DNA of 64,000 nucleotides from Clostridium gasigenes (lineage in GTDB: Bacteria > Bacillota > Clostridia > Clostridiales > Clostridiaceae). Under the pieces are notes generated by a model that had not been told where the DNA came from, did not search any database, and worked only from the letters and a program-made list of their open reading frames with translations. Both the position numbers and the translations under genes were made by a program. Below are positions 26,843 through 36,376 of the stretch, one piece after another; position 1 is the first letter of the stretch, and each line of letters begins with the position of its first letter. Where the stretch lies: assembly GCF_900104115.1 (NCBI RefSeq), contig NZ_FNJM01000005.1:62001-126000 (forward strand). The letters are read 5' to 3'.

Positions 26843-27697
26843 ATGGAAAATTTTATAAGGTTAATAGTTAATACATTAAGAAATATATCGATATGGTCAG
26901 TCGTAGATATTTTAGTAGTAGCATATATTTTTTATAAGGGATATATGTTAATAAAAGAAACTAGAGCAGAGCAATTGTTAAAAGGGATAGTTTTAATAAT
27001 TGTATTAATTCCAATAAGTTATTTGTTGAGATTAGAAATGCTTTATTATATTTTAAATAAAACTTTAACAATAGGAGTTTTAGCTATTATTATTATATTT
27101 CAGCCAGAAATAAGAAGAGCGCTTGAACATCTTGGTAGAACTGCATTTGAAGAAATATACAACACTCAAGATAAAGAGCAAAGGAATAACTCAGTAAATG
27201 AAATTGTAATAGCAGTTTCTAATTTAGCAGAAGAAAAAATAGGTGCTTTAATAGCTATAGAGCAAGGTACTGGAATTGGAGAAATAATTTCTTCAGGAAC
27301 AATTTTAGATGCAAATATAACTGCAAACTTATTAGAAAATTTATTTGTAGTTAACACTCCGTTACATGATGGAGCAACGATAATAAGAAAAAATAAAATA
27401 GTAGCAGCTGGGTGTGTATTGCCTTTAACAAGCAATGATATTATTAATAAAAAGCTGGGAACAAGACATAGGGCAGCTATAGGTCTTTCGGAGAATTCGG
27501 ATGCATTAGTTATAGTTGTTTCAGAGGAAACAGGAGTTATATCATTAGCCATTAATGGACGATTAACAAGAAATTATGATAAAGAAAAGTTGAAAGTAAT
27601 ACTACTTAAAATAATGGAACATAGAGAAACTAAGAAGGTAAAAACAGCAGGAGAGAAGGTGAAAACATGGATAAAAAGGATAAAAAAGAAAGAATAA
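26843..27697 (+). CDS. cdaA: Diadenylate cyclase CdaA (c-di-AMP synthase)
   Basis: Joins two ATP into cyclic di-AMP, which controls potassium and osmotic balance. Three N-terminal membrane spans (about residues 18-35, 45-62 and 72-88) precede a DisA_N domain with the catalytic DGA (176-178) and RHR (208-210) motifs. The 284-residue length is standard. The gene overlaps cdaR by 31 bases. glmM, the usual third gene of this operon, is about 9 kb away here. Confidence 0.95.
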   Translation: MENFIRLIVNTLRNISIWSVVDILVVAYIFYKGYMLIKETRAEQLLKGIVLIIVLIPISYLLRLEMLYYILNKTLTIGVLAIIIIFQPEIRRALEHLGRTAFEEIYNTQDKEQRNNSVNEIVIAVSNLAEEKIGALIAIEQGTGIGEIISSGTILDANITANLLENLFVVNTPLHDGATIIRKNKIVAAGCVLPLTSNDIINKKLGTRHRAAIGLSENSDALVIVVSEETGVISLAINGRLTRNYDKEKLKVILLKIMEHRETKKVKTAGEKVKTWIKRIKKKE

Positions 27698-28923
27698 TAG
27701 TTCCACTAATCTGTCTTTTCATGTCTATTGGTCTGTGGTTTTATGTTTCTAATGTTGAAAATACAATAAGACAGTATGGTTTGACTAAGGTTCCAGTAGA
27801 AATATTAAATATTGAAACATTAAAAGATTCTAAATTAACATTAAGTCCAAATCAAGAATTCTATATTGATTTAAAGTTAGAAGGAAGTAATGAAATATAT
27901 AAAATTAAGAAGGAAGACTTTAAGATAACGGTAGATATAAGTGAGTATGCGTTAAAAAAAGGTGGGAATAAAATGGCAGTGAATATTATAGAATCACCTG
28001 CAGACTTAACTATAAAAAATACAAACAATTTAAATATAGTTGTTAACTTAGAAGAAATATCTGAGAAAACAATAGAAATAAAATCGGAAATATCAGTAAC
28101 TCCAAGAGAAGGTTATTCTATTGCGCCAATAGAAATTGATAATAAAGATGTTAAAATAACAGGAGCAGCATCACTAGTAGATAAAGTTGAAGCTGTAGTT
28201 ATTAGAGGAGACGTAAAGGACGCCGTAGAGGATATAATAGGTTCATATGATATAATTCCAATTGATAGTTTAGGAAAAAAAGTTGAAGGTGTAGAACTAA
28301 AAAGTAAATATGCAGATGTGGTTATAAAAGTAAGTAAAGTAAGTAAAGGAAGAAGTATTCCTATAAAAATAAATACAGTAGGCAAATTACCGGAAGACTT
28401 AAAGTTGAAATCTATTGAAGGTTCACGGAAAACTTCAGAAATTGTAGGGGCTAAGGCTTTGGTTGATCAAGTAGTAGAACTTCAAACGGAAAAAGTTGAT
28501 TTATCACAAGTAAAGGATAATGGAGAGGTAACTGTTGGCATTATTGTGCCAGAGGGTGCAACATTATTACAAGGAGAAGAATTTATAACTGTAAAAGTAA
28601 ATGTTGTTAAGCTCGTAAGTAAAGATCTTGAAGTTAAATTTTCATTAAAGGGAGTTGCTGAAGGATTAACAGTAACGCCTGAAAAACCTACTATAATTGT
28701 AAAAGTAAAAGCTTTTGAAGATGAAATAGAGGCTATTACAGCAGATAAGATTAAAGCCGAATTAAATGTAGAAAAATTTAAAGAAGAGGGAACATTTGAA
28801 GGAACGCCTATAATAGATTTAGTTGGTTTAAATAGTACAGTATCAGTAACAACTACGGAAAAGATAAGTTTTAAAGTTGTAAAAGTAGCTGTTCCTCCAG
28901 TTAAGGTACCGCCACAAGCGTAA
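27667..28923 (+). CDS. cdaR: CdaA regulator with YbbR repeats
   Basis: Extracytoplasmic regulator of CdaA. It has one N-terminal membrane span (about residues 8-26, VPLICLFMSIGLWFYVS) and then about four YbbR repeats with alternating beta strands through residue ~410. The C-terminal PPVKVPPQA is Pro-rich. The ATG is preceded by GAGAAGGTG inside cdaA, so translation is coupled. The length is 418 residues. A partial repeat and a terminator follow. Confidence 0.92.
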   Translation: MDKKDKKERIIVPLICLFMSIGLWFYVSNVENTIRQYGLTKVPVEILNIETLKDSKLTLSPNQEFYIDLKLEGSNEIYKIKKEDFKITVDISEYALKKGGNKMAVNIIESPADLTIKNTNNLNIVVNLEEISEKTIEIKSEISVTPREGYSIAPIEIDNKDVKITGAASLVDKVEAVVIRGDVKDAVEDIIGSYDIIPIDSLGKKVEGVELKSKYADVVIKVSKVSKGRSIPIKINTVGKLPEDLKLKSIEGSRKTSEIVGAKALVDQVVELQTEKVDLSQVKDNGEVTVGIIVPEGATLLQGEEFITVKVNVVKLVSKDLEVKFSLKGVAEGLTVTPEKPTIIVKVKAFEDEIEAITADKIKAELNVEKFKEEGTFEGTPIIDLVGLNSTVSVTTTEKISFKVVKVAVPPVKVPPQA

Positions 28924-28951
28924 TAAGGCATAGTAAAAAATAGAATTAATA
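28922..28951. repeat. Dispersed intergenic repeat, copy 10 (left half)
   Basis: AATAAGGCATAGTAAAAAAT follows the cdaR stop immediately. No matching right half is seen before the terminator. Confidence 0.5.
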
Positions 28952-28968
28952 CACATTATAAAATATTT

Positions 28969-29010
28969 AGGCTAGAAAATTTAGTGAATTTTCTAGCCTT
29001 TAGTATTTTT
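28969..29010 (+). terminator. Intrinsic terminator after cdaR
   Basis: A perfect 13-bp stem (AGGCTAGAAAATT at 28969-28981 with its complement at 28987-28999), then TTAGTATTTTT. Confidence 0.88.
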
Positions 29011-29179
29011 AAAAGATCACTAATATGAAATTTAATTAACGAATAATTACTATTAATTAAAAAAGAAATATGTTAGAATAATTAAGAATCTGAAAGAAAG
29101 AATATATGTAGATGCTTAAAATTGATTATTTTAAGTGTGATTATAAAGTATAAATATAATATTGAAAAAGGGTGATAAT

Positions 29180-30787
29180 ATGGCTATTAAAATAAATAAT
29201 ATAATTTTAAAAATAGATGAAGATAAGAGTATATTAAAAAGTAAAATTGCTAAAAAGCTAAAAATAGATATTTTAGAAATTAAAAACTTTAAAATAATAA
29301 AAGAAAGCTTAGATGCAAGAAAGAAAAATGATATTAGATTTACATATTGTATTGAAATTGAACATGCTAATGAAAAGAAATTAGTAGAAAGATTAAAAGA
29401 TAGAGATGTTAATTTAGAAGAAGATAGTTATGATGCAGAGATTGAATTTGGAACTAAGGAATTAAAGAATAGACCTGTAGTGGTTGGGTTTGGACCAGCT
29501 GGTATTTTTACAGCTTTGTTATTAGCAGAAAAAGGTTATAAACCGTTGGTGATAGAAAGAGGCGAAGATGTGGATAAAAGAACTGCCACTGTGGATAAGT
29601 TCTGGAAAGATGGCAAATTAAACTTAGAATCAAATGTTCAATTTGGTGAGGGTGGAGCTGGAGCTTTCTCAGATGGAAAGCTCACAACTAGAATTAAAGA
29701 TACAAGATGTGATTATATTTTAAGAGAACTTGTTAAAGCTGGAGCACCAGAAGAAATAACTTATGTAGGAAAACCACATGTTGGAACTGACATATTAAAA
29801 AATGTTGTTAAAAATATAAGAGAAAAAATAAAAAGTTTAGGTGGAGAAATTAGGTTTTCTTCAAAACTTGAAAATATAAAGTCAGAAGATGGAAAAATAA
29901 CTAGTATAGTTGTTAATGGAGAAGAAATTCCTTGCGAAAATGTTATTTTAGGAATTGGTCATAGTTCAAGAGATACTTATGAAATGTTAAATGAAATTGG
30001 AGTGTTTATGGAACCTAAAGCTTTTGCAATAGGAGTAAGAATAGAACATCCACAAGATATAATAAATAAGAGTCAGTATGGGGAGACTTACAAGCATTCA
30101 AGGTTAAAGGCTGCAGAATATAGATTAACTTATCAAAGTAAAAAGCTAGAGCGAGCAGTATATTCATTCTGTATGTGTCCAGGTGGGGTTGTAGTTGCAG
30201 CTGCGTCGGAGGAAAATAGATTAGTTTCTAATGGAATGAGTTATCATGCAAGAGACTTAGATAATGCAAATTCTGCTTTAGTTGTAACAGTTGGGCCAGA
30301 TGATTTTGAAGGGGATTCACCACTTAGAGGAATGGAATTTCAAAGAAAATACGAAGGATTAGCTTACAGCCTAGGTGGTGGAGGAAGTAAGGCTCCAGTA
30401 CAACTCGTGGGAGATTTTATGGAAAATCGAATAAGTGAAAAACTTGGAGGAGTAAATCCAAGCTATAAACCAGGCTTTGAATTTAAGGATTTAAGAGAAT
30501 GTTTGCCAAGTTATGTTGTAGAAGCTTTAAAAGAAGCTATAGTTGAATTTGATAGAAAAATAAAAGGATACGCTAGTAGCGATGCAGTGTTAACAGGAAT
30601 AGAAACTAGAACATCAGCACCAGTTAGATTAACAAGAACAGAAACTTTAGAGAGTATATCATTAATTGGATTATATCCAGCTGGAGAAGGTGCAGGTTTT
30701 GCTGGAGGAATAATTTCAGCAGCTGTAGATGGATTAAAAGTAGCAGAGAGAATAATTAAGGAATATAAACCAATCACCAGTATTTAA
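29180..30787 (+). CDS. FAD-dependent oxidoreductase (COG2509 type), unknown substrate
   Basis: Flavoprotein of 535 residues. A ~95-residue N-terminal domain precedes the dinucleotide-binding motif VVGFGPAGIFTALLLAEKG. The segments GEGGAGAFSDGKLTTRI and GLYPAGEGAGFAGGIISAAVDG bind FAD. The family is widespread in Firmicutes and Bacteroidetes; its substrate is not known, and the likeness to geranylgeranyl-reductase and NAD/FAD dehydrogenases is general. The start at ATG 29180 follows AAAGGGTGAT; the in-frame TTG upstream lacks a site. It has its own terminator. Confidence 0.85.
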   Translation: MAIKINNIILKIDEDKSILKSKIAKKLKIDILEIKNFKIIKESLDARKKNDIRFTYCIEIEHANEKKLVERLKDRDVNLEEDSYDAEIEFGTKELKNRPVVVGFGPAGIFTALLLAEKGYKPLVIERGEDVDKRTATVDKFWKDGKLNLESNVQFGEGGAGAFSDGKLTTRIKDTRCDYILRELVKAGAPEEITYVGKPHVGTDILKNVVKNIREKIKSLGGEIRFSSKLENIKSEDGKITSIVVNGEEIPCENVILGIGHSSRDTYEMLNEIGVFMEPKAFAIGVRIEHPQDIINKSQYGETYKHSRLKAAEYRLTYQSKKLERAVYSFCMCPGGVVVAAASEENRLVSNGMSYHARDLDNANSALVVTVGPDDFEGDSPLRGMEFQRKYEGLAYSLGGGGSKAPVQLVGDFMENRISEKLGGVNPSYKPGFEFKDLRECLPSYVVEALKEAIVEFDRKIKGYASSDAVLTGIETRTSAPVRLTRTETLESISLIGLYPAGEGAGFAGGIISAAVDGLKVAERIIKEYKPITSI

Positions 30788-30802
30788 TATTGAAATCTAG
30801 AT

Positions 30803-30834
30803 AAGCATCTTTAAAAAAGATGCTTATTATTTTA
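30803..30834 (+). terminator. Short terminator after FAD oxidoreductase
   Basis: Stem AAGCATCTT (30803-30811) with AAGATGCTT (30817-30825), then ATTATTTTA, a broken T run. Confidence 0.65.
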
Positions 30835-30871
30835 TGTAAAAATAAAATTAAATATTCTGAAAATTTAGGTT

Positions 30872-30899
30872 TTTGCAAAAAACTTTGTTACAATATTAT
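30872..30899 (+). promoter_or_regulatory. Candidate promoter of ptb-buk
   Basis: TTTGCA (30872-30877) and TATTAT (30894-30899), 16-bp spacer, about 75 bases before the ptb start. No clear regulator site was seen. Confidence 0.5.
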
Positions 30900-30973
30900 C
30901 ATAGGTAATATATGTAGTTTATAGCTATCATTATATTTATATAATAATTGAGAAAATGAGAGGGGTTTTTTTA

Positions 30974-31879
30974 ATGAGTAAGAATTTTGAGGATTTATTA
31001 TTGAAATTAGAAAATTGTAAAAAGAAAAAAGTAGCAGTAGCGGTAGCTCAAGATGAGCCTGTATTAGAAGCAGTTAAAGCTGCTAAAGAAAGAAATATAG
31101 CAGATGCAATTCTTGTTGGAGATAGTGAAAAAATAAGAGAAATAGCGGCTAAAATAGATATGAATCTTGCGGGATTTGAAATAATTCATGAAGCTGATCC
31201 TAAAAAAGCAACTTTACTTGCAATAAAATTAGTATCAAGTGGTACTGCAGATATGGTCATGAAGGGGCTTATAGATACAGCTACTTTTTTAAGAACTGTA
31301 TTAAACAAAGAGTTTGGTCTTAGAACAGGAAAAGTAATGTCTCATGTTGCAGTTTTTGAAATAGAAGGAATAGATAGATTAATATTTTTAACAGATGCAG
31401 CTTTTAATACTTATCCAGATTTAAAGGGTAAAGTTCAAATATTAAACAATGCAGTAAATGTTGCTCATGCTTGTGGCATTGAAATGCCAAAGGTAGCACC
31501 AGTTTGTGCTGTAGAAATTGTTAACCAAGATATGCCTGCAACAGTAGATGCAGCACTATTAGCAAAAATGAATGATAGAGGGCAAATAAAGGGTTGTATA
31601 GTTGACGGGCCTTTAGCTCTTGATAATGCATTATCTTTAGAAGCAGCTCAACATAAGGGTATATCAGGCCCAGTAGCAGGTCAAGCTGATATAATATTAC
31701 TTCCAAATATAGATGTAGCGAACGTTATGTATAAGTGCTTAACATACACATCAAAATCAAAAAATGGAGGCCTTTTAGTAGGAACATCTGCCCCTGTTAT
31801 ATTAACATCTAGAGCTGATAGCTTTGAAACAAAGGTTAACTCTATTGCACTTGCTGCATTAGTTGCTGAAGGAAAATAA
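30974..31879 (+). CDS. ptb: Phosphate butyryltransferase
   Basis: Converts butyryl-CoA and phosphate to butyryl phosphate, the first step of ATP-yielding butyrate formation. The 301-residue length from ATG 30974 equals known clostridial Ptb. Typical stretches are MKGLIDTATFLRTVLNKEFG, HVAVFEIEG and GPLALDNALSLEAAQHKGI. An in-frame ATG at 30956 would add six residues, but GAGAGGGG lies between the two, favouring 30974. buk follows after 60 bases. Confidence 0.95.
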   Translation: MSKNFEDLLLKLENCKKKKVAVAVAQDEPVLEAVKAAKERNIADAILVGDSEKIREIAAKIDMNLAGFEIIHEADPKKATLLAIKLVSSGTADMVMKGLIDTATFLRTVLNKEFGLRTGKVMSHVAVFEIEGIDRLIFLTDAAFNTYPDLKGKVQILNNAVNVAHACGIEMPKVAPVCAVEIVNQDMPATVDAALLAKMNDRGQIKGCIVDGPLALDNALSLEAAQHKGISGPVAGQADIILLPNIDVANVMYKCLTYTSKSKNGGLLVGTSAPVILTSRADSFETKVNSIALAALVAEGK

Positions 31880-31939
31880 TATTGCGCAAAATAGATTAGA
31901 CATTTCTAAATAAATGATGATAATAGGAGGATTTTGAAA

Positions 31940-33007
31940 ATGATATTGAAATTATTAATTATTAATCCAGGATCTACATCAACAAAAATAGGTGTTTATG
32001 AGGGCGAGAAAGAAATTTTAGAGGAGACTTTAAGACACTCTTCAGAAGAAATAGAGAAATATAAAACAATTTACGATCAATTTGAATTTAGAAAAGAAGT
32101 TATTATAAATGTATTAAAAGAAAAGAACTTCGATATGAATACATTAGACGCTGTAGTTGGTAGAGGTGGAATGCTTAAGCCAATGGAGGGCGGAACATAT
32201 GCAGTAAATGAACAAATGCTTGAAGATTTAAAGGTTGGAGTACAAGGACAACATGCTTCAAATCTAGGTGGAATATTATCAAATCAAATAGGAAAAGAGC
32301 TTGGAATTCCTGCATTTATAGTTGACCCAGTTGTAGTTGATGAATTGCAACCTATAGCTAGATTATCAGGTACACCTGAGATACCAAGAAAAAGTAAGTT
32401 CCATGCACTTAATCAAAAAGCAGTAGCAAAGAGATATGGAAAAGAATCAGGCAAGGGATATGAAAACCTTAATTTAATAGTAACTCACTTAGGTGGAGGA
32501 GTTTCAGTTGGAGCTCATAAAAATGGAAAAGTAATAGATGTTAATAATGCATTAGATGGAGATGGTGCTTTTTCACCAGAAAGAGCAGGAGCAGTTCCAG
32601 TTGGAGATCTTATTAAATTGTGTTATAGCGGAAAATACTCAGAAGCAGAAGTATGTAGCAGAATGGTTGGAAAAGGTGGTTTTGTAGCATACCTTAATAC
32701 TAATGATGTTAGAGATGTATTAAAACTAGTTAGTGAAGGAAATAAAGAAGCAGAAGTAATTTATAATGCATTTATTTATCAAGTAGCTAAGAATATCGGA
32801 GAAATGGCTACTGTATTAGAAGGAAAAGTAGATGCTATAATAATTACAGGTGGAATAGCTTATTCAGAAAAAGTTATAGCTGATATAAAGAAGAGAGTAG
32901 GATTTATTTCAGAAATAGTTGTTTATCCAGGTGAAGATGAATTACTAGCTTTAGCTCAAGGTGCAATAAGAGTGATAAGTGGTGAAGAAGAAGCTAAGGT
33001 ATATTAA
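31940..33007 (+). CDS. buk: Butyrate kinase
   Basis: Transfers phosphate from butyryl phosphate to ADP, completing butyrate fermentation. The ASKHA fold is clear: [18 protein letters not shown] at the N terminus, [16 protein letters not shown], and the C-terminal [16 protein letters not shown] 31940 gives 355 residues, the standard length, with AGGAGG nine bases upstream. It forms an operon with ptb and ends at a strong terminator. Confidence 0.96.
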   Translation: MILKLLIINPGSTSTKIGVYEGEKEILEETLRHSSEEIEKYKTIYDQFEFRKEVIINVLKEKNFDMNTLDAVVGRGGMLKPMEGGTYAVNEQMLEDLKVGVQGQHASNLGGILSNQIGKELGIPAFIVDPVVVDELQPIARLSGTPEIPRKSKFHALNQKAVAKRYGKESGKGYENLNLIVTHLGGGVSVGAHKNGKVIDVNNALDGDGAFSPERAGAVPVGDLIKLCYSGKYSEAEVCSRMVGKGGFVAYLNTNDVRDVLKLVSEGNKEAEVIYNAFIYQVAKNIGEMATVLEGKVDAIIITGGIAYSEKVIADIKKRVGFISEIVVYPGEDELLALAQGAIRVISGEEEAKVY

Positions 33008-33031
33008 AAAAACTAAATAATAAATTTAAAG

Positions 33032-33067
33032 CTCCAATTATGGGTATTACCATAATTGGAGATTTTT
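33032..33067 (+). terminator. Intrinsic terminator of ptb-buk
   Basis: A perfect 12-bp stem (CTCCAATTATGG at 33032-33043 with its complement at 33050-33061), six-base loop, then ATTTTT. Confidence 0.9.
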
Positions 33068-33237
33068 ATATGTAATTTATAAATGACAAGATGGGTTTTA
33101 AGGAAATATTAAGAAAATACATTGCTTTTAATTAAGAAAATATAGGTAAATTTATAAGTAATGAATGATGAAAAGGTACATAAAAATAATAGATAGGTAT
33201 TAGAATTTTTATGAAAAAAATATAGGAGGTATAGAGA

Positions 33238-34152
33238 GTGAAAGTTTTAGAAGTAAATAATTTACACAAAAAAATAGGTAAAAAGGAAATAATAAAAGGG
33301 GTAAGTTTTTCAGTAGAAGAGGGAGAAATATTTGGATTTTTAGGCCCGAATGGTGCGGGAAAAACTACTACTATAAGAATGTTAGTTGGGTTAATAAAAC
33401 CTACATCAGGAAGTATTTCAATTTGTGGACATGATTTGCAAAAGGAATCTGTAGAGGCATTAAGAAACGTTGGTGCTGTTGTAGAAAATCCTGAATTATA
33501 TCAATATTTATCTGGTATGGAAAATTTAATGCAAATTGCAAGGATAAGAAAAATATCTAAAGAGGAAGTTTTAGATACTATTAAATTAGTAGGACTTGAA
33601 AATAGAATAGATGATAAGGTAAGAAAATATTCATTAGGGATGAAACAAAGGCTTGGACTTGCTGCATCACTTTTATCAAGTCCTAAATTATTAATATTAG
33701 ATGAACCAACTAATGGGCTTGATCCATCAGGTATATTAGATTTTAGAGAAGTAGTTAAAAATGCTGCTAAAAAAAGAGGTATGGCAGTGTTTGTATCTTC
33801 ACATATATTATCAGAGGTTCAAAACCTTTGTGATACAGTAGCATTTATAAATGATGGTGTTATAAAAGCTGTCGAAAGTGTAGTTAATAACTCAATGAAA
33901 ACTGAAAAAGATATTATAACTTTAGTAACTACAAGTAATAAGGAAGCGGTTATAAAAGAAATGAAAACTCTAGGGTTTGTTCAAAGTTGTAAGATTACAG
34001 AAAAGGGTATAGAAATAATATTAGAAGCAAATACCACCTCGAAATTAGTAAAGAATCTAGCTAAAGAGGATTTTAACATAGAGGAAATATATAAAGAGAG
34101 AAAAGGGCTTGAGCAAAGATATATGGAATTAGTTGAAGGAGGTATAAGATAA
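33238..34152 (+). CDS. ABC transporter ATP-binding protein (BcrA-like)
   Basis: ATPase of an ABC-2 type exporter, 304 residues. Walker A GPNGAGKTT, signature SLGMKQRLGLA and Walker B LLILDEPTNGLDP are intact. The C-terminal ~90 residues are the extension found in bacitracin- and lantibiotic-resistance ATPases. GTG start, preceded by GGAGG. The permease gene starts at the very next base after the stop. Cargo is unknown; resistance or lipid export are typical for the class. Confidence 0.9.
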   Translation: MKVLEVNNLHKKIGKKEIIKGVSFSVEEGEIFGFLGPNGAGKTTTIRMLVGLIKPTSGSISICGHDLQKESVEALRNVGAVVENPELYQYLSGMENLMQIARIRKISKEEVLDTIKLVGLENRIDDKVRKYSLGMKQRLGLAASLLSSPKLLILDEPTNGLDPSGILDFREVVKNAAKKRGMAVFVSSHILSEVQNLCDTVAFINDGVIKAVESVVNNSMKTEKDIITLVTTSNKEAVIKEMKTLGFVQSCKITEKGIEIILEANTTSKLVKNLAKEDFNIEEIYKERKGLEQRYMELVEGGIR

Positions 34153-35394
34153 ATGTTATTTGTTTTAATAAAAAATGAGTTAAGAAAATTAATTGCAAAA
34201 CCAAAAACTTGGATAGTATTTATACTGTTTACCATATTTGTAGGGATAACTATATTTGGGCAATACAAAGTTGATAAAAGTATGAGATATAATAGTTCGC
34301 CAGAATATCAGTTAGAAAATGCTAAAAGTAATTTAGAATATTATACAGTAGAGATAAATAAAATAAATGATACGGCTGAGGATAAGAAGGCGGGTTATGT
34401 AGAAACGTTAAATTCATATGTAGCTGAAAAAGCTAAGATAGAAGAAAGCATAAAAGCATATGAAGATATGATAAAAAACGGCAATGACGAAGAAGTTTGG
34501 AAGTTGGAATTAGATAATCAAATAAATAATCAAAAAGAAACTATTAAAAATTTAGAAGATAAAGGGATAAACGAATATAATCAAAGTCAGTACTTAAAAA
34601 TTAAACAAGAATTAGAATATAATAATAATTTGAAGGATAATAATATTAAACCTTTAAACGGATGGGAATTTGAGGCTTATGCACATATGAAAACTTTAAT
34701 GAGCATACTTGGAATGGGGATTTTAGTGGCAGGTATTGCAGTGTTTATGAGCGATATAGTTTCAGGAGAATGTACGCCTGCAACTTTAAAATTCTTATTA
34801 GTTCAACCAATAAAAAGAGGAACTGTTTTACTTTCTAAATTCATATCAGTGGTAATAATGGTATTAGCTATGATTTTAGGATTAGAGTTAACAGGCTTTG
34901 GGGTAATGAATGTTTTAAGTAAAATAGAGGGCGGATCATATCCAGTTATTATAGGGAAGATATATGAAAGCAAAATTAACGTAGGAGGATTAGCAGAGAT
35001 AAGTGAAAAAATTGGCACTGGAAATATGGTAACCAACAACGAAATGTTTATTAAAGCACTTATATTACAAGCATTATTCATAATAACAACTTGTGCAGTA
35101 ATATTCTTAATTTCATCAATAATAAAAAGCAGTATGGTAACTATGGGGTTATCAGTTATATTATTAGTATTTGCAACAATATTAAGCGTAGCGTTAAGTT
35201 CAGTGAAAAAAATAGCACACTTATTATTTGTAAACTATGGTAATCCTATTGGACTATTAACAGGAGATTCAGTATTTATGTATAATAATGTTAACATGAC
35301 TATTAAAATGGGTATAATAGTTATGATAATAACTACAGTAGTAAGTTATGTAATAGCACATGTAGTGTTTACTAAAAGGGATATATTAATATAA
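34153..35394 (+). CDS. ABC-2 family permease
   Basis: Membrane partner of the upstream ATPase, 413 residues. One N-terminal span (about residues 18-37) is followed by an ~140-residue extracytoplasmic, helical charged domain (about 45-175). Five further spans lie near 180-200, 225-245, 300-320, 330-350 and 385-405. Such an ectodomain is common in ABC-2 permeases that protect against antimicrobial peptides, but function is inferred only from family. It ends at a terminator. Confidence 0.85.
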   Translation: MLFVLIKNELRKLIAKPKTWIVFILFTIFVGITIFGQYKVDKSMRYNSSPEYQLENAKSNLEYYTVEINKINDTAEDKKAGYVETLNSYVAEKAKIEESIKAYEDMIKNGNDEEVWKLELDNQINNQKETIKNLEDKGINEYNQSQYLKIKQELEYNNNLKDNNIKPLNGWEFEAYAHMKTLMSILGMGILVAGIAVFMSDIVSGECTPATLKFLLVQPIKRGTVLLSKFISVVIMVLAMILGLELTGFGVMNVLSKIEGGSYPVIIGKIYESKINVGGLAEISEKIGTGNMVTNNEMFIKALILQALFIITTCAVIFLISSIIKSSMVTMGLSVILLVFATILSVALSSVKKIAHLLFVNYGNPIGLLTGDSVFMYNNVNMTIKMGIIVMIITTVVSYVIAHVVFTKRDILI

Positions 35395-35437
35395 TATAGG
35401 TATTAATATATATGAGATTGTAAATTATATAAAAAAT

Positions 35438-35476
35438 AAAACTGTGATAGAATATACTTTTATCACAGTTTTTTGT
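35438..35476 (+). terminator. Intrinsic terminator of the ABC exporter operon
   Basis: Stem AAAACTGTGATA (35438-35449) with TATCACAGTTTT (35461-35472) and a T run. Confidence 0.88.
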
Positions 35477-35533
35477 TTAAGACTTATATAAGTGTGGTAA
35501 AATAATATGTAGAGAAGAACTTATACTCAAAGG

Positions 35534-35560
35534 GTATATACTCAAGAACGTAGTATATAC
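35534..35560. promoter_or_regulatory. 27-bp dyad upstream of the 214-aa gene
   Basis: GTATATACT (35534-35542) and AGTATATAC (35552-35560) are perfect inverted repeats around a nine-base spacer. A direct repeat TATACTCAA also occurs at 35522 and 35537. There is no T run, so this looks like an operator rather than a terminator. Confidence 0.45.
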
Positions 35561-35614
35561 TATTGAATAAAAAGAGCGAAGTAAATATTAAAAAATAAAA
35601 AAGGTAGGTACTAT

Positions 35615-36259
35615 ATGAGCATAGAAACTAATAACAACATAGAAGAAAAAAAGGTTATAAATTTTGAAGGATTAAACGCCAATGAAATTTGGCAAGGGTT
35701 ATATAATAAAGAGTTAAACTGTAAAAAGAACATATTAGAATACATAGAAATTACAAAAGTTCTTAAAAGTGATGATGTTAAATCAAGCCAGATACAAGAT
35801 ACATATACATTAATTTATACAAGTATTGATAAAATGAATACTATAATTAAGCCTAATACAATTATGCATTTAAAAAATCAACTTAAAGCACAATTAGGTA
35901 AACATGTTGAGAATAGAGATCCGAAAGAAATTAATCATTTTATAGAATTCTTTAAAGAAGCGTATCCTAGGAATGATAGAAGAAAAGGATATATGTGGGT
36001 AATTATGGACCCTAGTAAAATAACAGAAGATCAAATTTGGACTACACTTGCATATATTAATGGATGGTGTTTACAAGATTGTAACAGACTCCATAGAAGT
36101 CAAACTCAAGATATTGTAGAAATGGTAGAATTATTAGTAAGTAAAAATAGACTTAAATATACAAATCAAGTTAAGAGTCTTTCAAAGTTACTTAATATTT
36201 TACAAATAAAGGTAGTACCTTTTAAAGATGGATTTAAAGTTATGAAAGCATCAAAATAA
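35615..36259 (+). CDS. Hypothetical protein, 214 aa
   Basis: I do not recognise this protein. It is soluble and mostly helical, with no signal peptide or membrane span. A charged N terminus (about 1-25) leads into LNANEIWQGLYNKELNCKK, a middle region with many Lys/Asn, and a Trp-rich stretch, GYMWVIMDPSKITEDQIWTT, then INGWCLQDCNRLHRSQTQD. A GGTAGGT sequence precedes the ATG. It is monocistronic, between terminators, with a 27-bp dyad upstream that suggests its own regulator. Confidence 0.65.
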   Translation: MSIETNNNIEEKKVINFEGLNANEIWQGLYNKELNCKKNILEYIEITKVLKSDDVKSSQIQDTYTLIYTSIDKMNTIIKPNTIMHLKNQLKAQLGKHVENRDPKEINHFIEFFKEAYPRNDRRKGYMWVIMDPSKITEDQIWTTLAYINGWCLQDCNRLHRSQTQDIVEMVELLVSKNRLKYTNQVKSLSKLLNILQIKVVPFKDGFKVMKASK

Positions 36260-36276
36260 AATCATTATTTGCAAAG

Positions 36277-36327
36277 AGCCAATAACACTAAGTTCATAAA
36301 TTGTTTAGTGTTATTGGCTACTTTTGT
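36277..36327 (+). terminator. Intrinsic terminator after the 214-aa gene
   Basis: A perfect 15-bp stem (AGCCAATAACACTAA at 36277-36291 with its complement at 36305-36319), then ACTTTTG. Confidence 0.88.
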
Positions 36328-36376
36328 TTAAAATATATTAAATATGGTAGAATAATGAAGAGGGAGTGGTTAGAAG

